Of a DNA stretch of 64,000 bases, positions 58,360-64,000 are shown piece after piece; position 1 is the first letter of the stretch, and each line of letters starts with the position of its first letter. The translations under genes and the position numbers were made by a program. The stretch spans positions 1,302,001-1,366,000 of the forward strand of contig NZ_JAFMOF010000002.1 in assembly GCF_017349075.1 (NCBI RefSeq), read 5' to 3'. A model generated the notes under the pieces. That model was not told the origin of the DNA. It saw nothing but the letters and a program-made list of their open reading frames with translations, and did no database searches. The stretch comes from Streptomyces triculaminicus (lineage in GTDB: Bacteria; Actinomycetota; Actinomycetes; Streptomycetales; Streptomycetaceae).

Positions 58360-59589
58360 TCAGGCCTTAAGCCGGGCGTTCGACCGGGCGGTCACGGCCG
58401 ACAGGCCCGCCGCGATGACGCCCAGGCCCGCCGTGACGGCGACGAACGCCGGGCCCGCCGGCTGCCAGGGGCTCAGCACCGTGGTGCCCACGGCGACGCC
58501 CAGGTGGTCCAGGGTGCCGTTCCACGAGACCACGCTCGCCCTCCGGCGGGGGCTGGCGCTGCCGAGATAGGTCTGCTGCGTGGTGTAGAAGGCGCCCCCG
58601 GCCGCGAACCAGACGAACAGCGCTGCCAGAGTCACCGCGAGCTGGGTGACGGACAGCGCGACGACGGCGGCCGCCACGAACACCAGCGCGAGAACGGCCG
58701 ACAGGCCGTTCTCGTCGCGGCCGCGCTCGCGCACCCGGTCGATCACCCGCCCGGCCAGCACCGACCCCGCCAGGGATCCCGCCCCCACCAACAGCCCGAC
58801 CAGCCCCAGCCGCCCCACGTCGAACCCGAACCGCTCGGTGAACAGCGCGCCGACGAACGTATACGCACCCAGCCGGCCCGCCTGCAGGAACCCCGTCGAC
58901 AGCAGAGGCAGCGCCAGCCGCCGGTCCCGCCAGATCCCGAACCCGCCCAGCACCGAACCCCGGCGGGCCGGGCGAGGGCCGCGCAGCAGCCAGAGGACGA
59001 GGACCACCACCGGCACCAGCCCGGCGGCCAGCGCCGCGAAGGCCCAGGACCAGTCGGCGGTCCGCGCGAGCAGCCCGCCCAGCGGCACGCCCAGGACCTG
59101 GCCGAGGGCGTAGCAGGCCACCCCGCCGGCCACCGCCCGGCCGCGCTGCCGCGGCGCCGCGGCCTCGGCGAAGTAGGCCCACATGGCCGGTGCGGCCATC
59201 GCACCGCCCAGCCCGGTCAGCGCGCGGGCGGCGGTCAGCGCGCCCAGGCTGCCGGCCATGGCGCACAGCAGGTTGCCGCACAGGAACAGCAGTCCGCCGC
59301 CGGCGACGAACACCCGGCGCGGAAACCGGTCGGAGACGCCGCCGAGCAGGGGAGCGGCGACGGCGTACGTCAGCACGTAGGCGGTCACGATCCGGGCCGC
59401 GGCACCCGTGCCGACGTTCAGGTCGTCGGCGATCGTCGGCAGCAGCGGCGACACCAGGAAGGTCTCGCACCCCATGAGGAAGAGGAAGGCGTACAGCACG
59501 GCGCAGCGGCCCCACGGCGTGGCCCGCCGGTCGTCCTCCGCCGCCTCCGGGCGGGGGACGACCAGCGGCCCGGGTCCGGGGCCGCTCAC
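58360..59589 (-). CDS. MFS exporter coupled to the ALAS gene
   Basis: 409 residues from a GTG whose first base overlaps the ALAS stop (GTGA at 59586-59589), so it is translated with ALAS. Twelve membrane segments; GGVSDRFPRRVFVAGG is the loop 2-3 motif, and APAMWAYFAEAAAPRQRGRA and helix 5 G-rich QVLGVPLGGLLA resemble sugar-efflux/AraJ-type DHA1 exporters. The tight coupling implies it exports the product of the ALAS reaction or a derivative. Confidence 0.88.
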   Translation of the reverse strand: MSGPGPGPLVVPRPEAAEDDRRATPWGRCAVLYAFLFLMGCETFLVSPLLPTIADDLNVGTGAAARIVTAYVLTYAVAAPLLGGVSDRFPRRVFVAGGGLLFLCGNLLCAMAGSLGALTAARALTGLGGAMAAPAMWAYFAEAAAPRQRGRAVAGGVACYALGQVLGVPLGGLLARTADWSWAFAALAAGLVPVVVLVLWLLRGPRPARRGSVLGGFGIWRDRRLALPLLSTGFLQAGRLGAYTFVGALFTERFGFDVGRLGLVGLLVGAGSLAGSVLAGRVIDRVRERGRDENGLSAVLALVFVAAAVVALSVTQLAVTLAALFVWFAAGGAFYTTQQTYLGSASPRRRASVVSWNGTLDHLGVAVGTTVLSPWQPAGPAFVAVTAGLGVIAAGLSAVTARSNARLKA

Positions 59590-60824
59590 GCCGGTTCCGC
59601 GTAGGCGGGCGCCGGCGTGCGGGGCAGGCCGAGCTCGTCCCAGGTGCGGTCCAGGACGTCCGCGAAGTGATGGACGTCCTCCGGCCGGTGGACGGGCGAG
59701 GGGTTGATGCGCAGCCGCTCGCTGCCCCGGGCGACGCTCGGGAAGTTGATGGGCTGCGCGTACAGCGCGTGGCGGTCCAGCAGGATGCCCGCCAGCCGCC
59801 GGCACTTGTCCACGTCGCCCACCAGCACCGGCACGATGTGGCTCTCGTCGCTCACCAGCGGGATTCCCGAACGGCGCAGCAGCGACTTCAGCAGCCCGGC
59901 GCGCTCGTGCAGCAGCTCGCGCTCGGTGTCGCCGGCGCGCAGGTGCCGAACGCTGGCCAGGGCGCCGGCGGCCAGCGCCGGCGGCATGGACAGGGTGAAG
60001 ATGAACGCCGGGGCCAGGCTGCGCACCGCGTCGATCACCGGGTCGGGCCCGGCCAGGTATCCGCCCGCGGTGCCGAAGCCCTTGGCGAACGTGCCCATCA
60101 GGACGGTGACCCCGTCGGCGACGCCGAGCTGCGCGGCCAGGCCCGCGCCCTGGGGGCCGTACATGCCGACGGTGTGCGCCTCGTCGACGTACACCAGGGC
60201 GTCGTGCCGCTCGGCGACCGCGCACAGGTCGGCCATGGGGGCCATGTCGCCGTCCATGGAGTAGACGGACTCGAACGCGACCACCTTCGGCCGGCCGCGA
60301 CGGACGGTGCTCAGCCGCCGGTCGAGGTCGGCGGGGTCGTTGTGGGCGAAGACGTGCCGCTCGGCGCCGCTCGCCCGCATCGCCAGGATCATCGAGGCGT
60401 GGTTGAGCCGGTCGGAGAAGAACGCGCAGTCCGGCAGCGTCCTGCCCAGGACGTACAGCGCGGCGTCGTTGGCGGCGTAGCCGGTGATGAAGCTGAGCGC
60501 CCTCTCCTTGCCGTGCAGGTCGGCCATCTCACGCTCCAGCGCGACATGGTGCGGCGTGGTGCCGGAGATGTTCCGCGACCCACCGGCCGCGGCGCCCGAG
60601 GCGTCCAGCGTGGCGCGCATCGCGGCCAGGACGGCGGGGTGCTGACCCATGCCCAGATGGTCGTTGCTGCACCAGACGGTGACCTCCCGGGGCCCCGAGG
60701 GCCGGTGGTGCAGAGCGCGCGGGAAGCGCCCGGCGAGCCGTTCGATCTCGACGAACGTGCGGTACTGCCCGGTCTTGCGGAGACTGTCCATACGATCGGC
60801 GAAGAAGCCTGAGTAATCGAACAT
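59586..60824 (-). CDS. hemA: 5-aminolevulinate synthase-type enzyme
   Basis: 412 residues from the ATG at 60824 (MFDYSGFFADRMDSLRKTGQ). WCSNDHLGMGQHP, GSGGSRNISGTT-like GGSRNISGTTPHHVALE, YVDEAHTVGMYGPQGAG, and GTFAKGFGTAGGYLAG with the PLP Lys are ALAS landmarks (alpha-oxoamine synthase fold). The standard reaction is glycine plus succinyl-CoA to 5-aminolevulinate. Streptomyces make heme through glutamyl-tRNA, so an ALAS usually serves secondary metabolism: C5N units, or alaremycin-type ALA analogues using serine. No acyl-CoA ligase or amide synthetase is nearby, but an MFS exporter is. Confidence 0.9.
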   Translation of the reverse strand: MFDYSGFFADRMDSLRKTGQYRTFVEIERLAGRFPRALHHRPSGPREVTVWCSNDHLGMGQHPAVLAAMRATLDASGAAAGGSRNISGTTPHHVALEREMADLHGKERALSFITGYAANDAALYVLGRTLPDCAFFSDRLNHASMILAMRASGAERHVFAHNDPADLDRRLSTVRRGRPKVVAFESVYSMDGDMAPMADLCAVAERHDALVYVDEAHTVGMYGPQGAGLAAQLGVADGVTVLMGTFAKGFGTAGGYLAGPDPVIDAVRSLAPAFIFTLSMPPALAAGALASVRHLRAGDTERELLHERAGLLKSLLRRSGIPLVSDESHIVPVLVGDVDKCRRLAGILLDRHALYAQPINFPSVARGSERLRINPSPVHRPEDVHHFADVLDRTWDELGLPRTPAPAYAEPA

Positions 60825-61046
60825 CGGTGGAAATCCCCCCGTGGTGGGGCGCGTCCCCCCGCGCCCTCGCACCTTAAGCATGCGGCGGAAGGGATATCTT
60901 TCGCATCACCGACGAGGACGGTGTCATCTCCATCAAACGTGGCATTCACGGCACGGGGATCGCTACTCCCACCGAGTACGGGACGACCCCGAGCCCCTAC
61001 CTCAGGAGGATGGCGCGCCGCCACTCCAGGGGTCAGCGCGCGTCGC
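60825..61046. other. Gap upstream of the ALAS gene
   Basis: 222 bases holding the ALAS promoter (reading leftwards) and the end of the gene at 61047. No gene and no clear palindromic operator were seen. Confidence 0.3.
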
Positions 61047-61945
61047 TCAGCGGGTGATCTCCACGCGCACGTCCAGCCGGATCCTCGCCGTGGTGTCGGC
61101 CGCCTGCTCCAGCGAGGGGTCCTGATGGAGCAGGATCGTCGTGGCGTCGGCCGAGGAGACGACGCCGACGGTGCTGCTGTCGGCCCAGATGCACACGGGC
61201 ACCGTGAAGGACTGCGCGCCCAGGGACGGATCAGTCGTCTTCATCTTCTGGCACTTCATCACCGCGTTGCCGTCCAGCCGGCTCGGCCTGAACGCCTTGG
61301 GACTGCCCTCGAGCTCCGGCTTGCCCGTGGGGTCCGCCTGAATGCCGAGGATCAAGGTGCGGAACATGTTGTCCACCGTCGCCTCGGGATCCTTCACCCC
61401 ACCCCACAGGCCGCCGAAATTGGCCAGCTTGAGAGAGGGTGCCGTGGTGTCGGACCTGTACGCGCCCCCGACGCTCTGCGCGTCGGTGACGCCGACGATC
61501 GCGAGCGTCTGCTTGTCCACCTCGCGGAACGGATCCCGGCTCGTGACCGGGTCCTTCCGGTACGTGCCGGCCAGGATCGTGTCCGGAGCGGTGAGCCGAT
61601 AGCGCTTGCCGTCTCCGGTGCCGGACGGCGTGGAGCCGGGCGCCGCCTCGACGGCGTCCCTGAGGCCGCCGGGGCCCGCCGCCCCGGACGGGCCGTCCGT
61701 CCCCGGGGCCCGCGAAGGCTCCTGCCGGTCGCTTCCCTGCGTTCCGCGCGTGAGGACGACGGCCCCGGCAGCGACCGCCCCCGCGAGGACGAACACCCCC
61801 ACCACGAGGGCGACCGTCCTCCCCTGCCCCGCCCGCCCGGTGGCCGCGGCGGTGGGGGCGGGTACGGATACGGGGCCGGGGCGGTGGGCGGTTGCGGCGG
61901 CTGGTGCGGCGGTATGCCATACGGGCCCGGCTGGTCCTGACTCAT
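61047..61945 (-). pseudogene. Membrane protein with Pro-rich N-terminus, frameshifted near 61825
   Basis: The likely start MSQDQPGPYGIPPHQPPQPP (ATG 61945) opens a Pro-rich cytoplasmic tail typical of Streptomyces membrane proteins. The continuing part, a membrane segment RTVALVVGVFVLAGAVAAG and an extracellular domain of about 250 residues ending RIRLDVRVEITR, is in another frame. The shift corresponds to loss of one base in the G-rich run at about 61820-61850. Corrected, the product is a single-pass protein of about 300 residues with Cys in MKCQKM and VCIWAD. Function unknown. The frameshift may be a sequencing artefact. Confidence 0.7.
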
Positions 61946-62157
61946 CGACTGCCTCTGCGTTCTCTCCCCGTGCCGGACACGGCGGAGCGTTGGTCGCGCA
62001 CGACGTCCTCATCGATGGCATACCGGCCGCGTCGCGCGCAGGCGGCAACGATTCCGGGCGAACGCCCCCGCCCACTGCTCCTTCACACCCGCCCGACCGC
62101 CCCTCCGCCCCCGTATCACCTCACCGAACGGCGGCGCGCCGCGTCCGGCGACCCCGG

Positions 62158-63171
62158 TCAGCCGTCGTCCCCGTCCTCGCGGTCCTTGTCCGGCCAGGCG
62201 TGGGTGTCGCGGGGCTGGACGTAGGGCTCCTCGCCCGGGGGGTGTCCGCCGATGATCGCCCGTTGCCGGGACAGTTCCGCGTCGAACTCCAGGCCGAGCA
62301 GGATCGCCAGGTTCGTGATCCACAGCCACACCAGGAAGATGATCACCCCGGCGAGGGTGCCGTACGTCTTGTTGTAGGAACCGAAGTGCGCCACGTACAG
62401 CGCGAAGCCGGCCGAGGCGGCCATCCAGATCGCCAGGGCCAGGAAACTGCCCGGGGTGACCCACCTGAAGCCGCGGCCCCGCGCGTTCGGCGCCGCCCAG
62501 TACAGGATTGCGATCATGATCGTGACCAGCAGGATCAGCACCGGCCACTTGGCGATCGACCACACCGTGAGCGCCACCTCGCCCACACCCAGCGCCTTGC
62601 CCATCTGCCGCGCCAGAGCCCCGGTGAACACCACCAGCAACGCACTGACGCACGCCAGGATCATCAGCACCAGCGTCAGGGCGAGGCGCAACGGCGTCAC
62701 CTTCCACACCGGGCGCCCCTCGCGGATGTCGTAGACGGCATTGGCGGAGCGGATGAACGCCGCCACATACCCCGACGCCGACCACAGCGCGGCCAGCAGA
62801 CCGACCACCGCCAGAATCGATCCGAGACCACTGGCGGCCCGCAGTTGCTCGATCGCGTGGGTGACGATGTCGCGGGCCGCGCCGGGCGTGAACGTCTTCA
62901 GGTTCTCCAGAATGCTCTTCGTCGCCGACTCGCCCGCGACACCCAGCAGTGACACCAGCACCAACAGCGCGGGGAACAGCGCCAGCACCGCGTAGTAGGT
63001 CAGGGCCGCCGCCCGGTCGGCGAGCTCGTCCTCCTTGAACTCCGCCGCCGTGCGGCGCAGCACCGCCCACCACGACTTCCTGCCCATGTCGGTCGGTTGG
63101 CCGGGCGCCTCCCGCGTACCCCGGCGCCCGGGCCCCTCGCCCTCGCCGTCGTGCCGCCTGTCCCGTGTCAT
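62158..63171 (-). CDS. YihY/BrkB-family membrane protein
   Basis: 337 residues from the ATG at 63171. ADRAAALTYYAVLALFPALL is the family's first-helix signature, ASGYVAAFIRSANAVYDIRE the second; six membrane segments and the FGSYNKTYGTLAGVIIFLVW stretch complete it. Polar N- and C-terminal tails. Function of the family is unresolved (once proposed as RNase BN, since withdrawn). Confidence 0.9.
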   Translation of the reverse strand: MTRDRRHDGEGEGPGRRGTREAPGQPTDMGRKSWWAVLRRTAAEFKEDELADRAAALTYYAVLALFPALLVLVSLLGVAGESATKSILENLKTFTPGAARDIVTHAIEQLRAASGLGSILAVVGLLAALWSASGYVAAFIRSANAVYDIREGRPVWKVTPLRLALTLVLMILACVSALLVVFTGALARQMGKALGVGEVALTVWSIAKWPVLILLVTIMIAILYWAAPNARGRGFRWVTPGSFLALAIWMAASAGFALYVAHFGSYNKTYGTLAGVIIFLVWLWITNLAILLGLEFDAELSRQRAIIGGHPPGEEPYVQPRDTHAWPDKDREDGDDG

Positions 63172-63409
63172 GACAGCACGGATATCCGTACACACTCCCC
63201 GCCAACCCTACGGCCCGCTCGACCCCGCCCCACCGTCATTCCGACGGCCCACGCCCACGCCGCGCCCGGACGATCCGATGGGCCGCCCTCCGAAAGCGTG
63301 ACGCGCGGCCCACCGCACCCCACGGGCCGCCCCCGCGCACCACACTCGCGCTGACGCACCGCTCGACCGAGCGGACAAACCGAGCGGACAAGCCGAAGGA
63401 AGGGATTCC

Positions 63410-64000
63410 GTGCTCCCCGTGCTCCACCACGCCGCCACGCGCCGGCCCCACCGTCTTCTCGTTCTCCTCGCCGTTCTGGCGGCCGTCCTGTGTCACGCCG
63501 CCGCCCCGGCCGGCGCCGCCGTGAGCGGCCCCGTCATCGACCGTGAATTCGCGGATCCCGACGTGGTGAAGGCGGGCGGCACCTACCACGCCTACGCGAC
63601 CAACGGCGAGGGAAAGAACATCCAGCACGCCACCTCGCGCGACCTCGTCCACTGGACGGTCGTGGGAGCGGACGCGCTGCCCTCCCTCGGTGCCTGGGCG
63701 GTGCCGGACCGCGGGAAGGTGTGGGCCCCTGAAGTGTTCGACAACGGCACCGGCTTCACCATGCACTACACCGCCCTGGACCGGGCAGGCGGCAAGCAGT
63801 GCATCGGCGCCGCCCTGTCGCCCTCGCCCGACGGCCCGTTCCGGCCGGTCGGTGACGGCCCCCTGGTCTGCCCGGTGGCGGAGGGCGGAGCCATCGACGC
63901 CTCCAGCTACACGGAGAACGGCCATCGCTACATGCTCTGGAAGAACGACGGCAACTGCTGCGAGATGGACACCTGGCTCCACCTCCAGCCCGTCTCCCGG
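63410..64000 (+). CDS. Secreted GH43-like glycoside hydrolase (cut by window end)
   Basis: Begins at the GTG at 63410 after GAAGGAAGGG and runs off the window; 197 residues are visible. Signal peptide about 1-38 (LLVLLAVLAAVLCHAAAPAG). Then FADPDVVKAGGTYHAYAT (blade 1 with the likely base Asp), WAPEVFDNGTGFTMHYTA and GGAIDASSYTENGHRYMLWK, the five-bladed propeller pattern of GH43 arabinosidases/xylosidases. The catalytic acid Glu is probably beyond or near the window edge. Confidence 0.8.
   Translation, partial: MLPVLHHAATRRPHRLLVLLAVLAAVLCHAAAPAGAAVSGPVIDREFADPDVVKAGGTYHAYATNGEGKNIQHATSRDLVHWTVVGADALPSLGAWAVPDRGKVWAPEVFDNGTGFTMHYTALDRAGGKQCIGAALSPSPDGPFRPVGDGPLVCPVAEGGAIDASSYTENGHRYMLWKNDGNCCEMDTWLHLQPVSR

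Noticed and set aside
53206..60824. A polyketide-type biosynthetic gene cluster (SnoaL-like, aminotransferase, ALAS, MFS)
   Set aside because: There are no synthases, ligases or carrier proteins, and the genes are in separate transcription units with unrelated neighbours.

Overview
The window is high-GC actinobacterial DNA. Streptomyces is the best reading: there is pervasive third-position G/C, a TTA-containing response regulator, a 24-residue actinobacterial bL37 gene, a GH18 chitinase next to an AA10 LPMO with a LAETG sorting motif, MmyB-type, PadR, WYL and HxlR regulators, and an ALAS-type enzyme beside an exporter.

The most striking structure is at 721-18899. An ABC-F ATPase gene is split at a Val-Asp-Leu stretch by a 16.5 kb element flanked by the 7 bp repeat CGACCTG (2006-2012 and 18545-18551). 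Joining the flanks restores one reading frame. The element is a defective prophage. It holds a truncated tail gene, a tail-associated protein and a tail fibre (14477-18562, minus), a lysis block with endolysin, holin, coiled-coil membrane protein and collagen-like membrane protein (5942-8238, minus), and, between them on the plus strand, a seven-gene translationally coupled cassette: endonuclease VII-like HNH protein, two SDR epimerases, three glycosyltransferases and a coiled-coil peptide. Its left arm has an XRE regulator operon and a secreted DUF2690 protein. I see no integrase, terminase, portal, capsid or tape-measure gene.

To the right lies chromosome. 18955-26503 has an MmyB-like regulator, a tautomerase homologue, a 1123-residue HEAT-like protein and a two-component system. 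26634-30202 has chitinase, wall-anchored LPMO and an SLT-domain protein, an extracellular chitin and cell-wall group. 30326-39488 is a run of regulator/enzyme pairs (PadR with acyl-CoA dehydrogenase, GntR-TetR fusion with FAD monooxygenase, WYL with DUF3224, TetR with CocE-type hydrolase), four of them with clear inverted-repeat operators in the promoter gap.

39492-49142 has bL37, a ricin-type lectin, a YbaK protein, membrane proteins, an unusual serine-periodic protein, a DHA2 MFS pump, an IRED-like reductase with HxlR regulator, a Tat-exported amidase and a tRNA-like locus. 49239-52058 is a self-sufficient P450/ferredoxin reductase/3Fe-4S ferredoxin operon. 52220-53002 encodes a secreted protein resembling ATP nucleotide 3'-pyrophosphokinase. 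55321-57438 is a DJ-1/aldehyde dehydrogenase fusion with an in-frame tandem repeat. 58360-60824 is an ALAS/MFS pair coupled by a GTGA overlap. The window ends with a YihY/BrkB protein and a truncated secreted GH43-like hydrolase.

Two genes (ABC-F near 1641, membrane protein near 61825) look like single-base losses in G/C runs. They may be real mutations or consensus errors.
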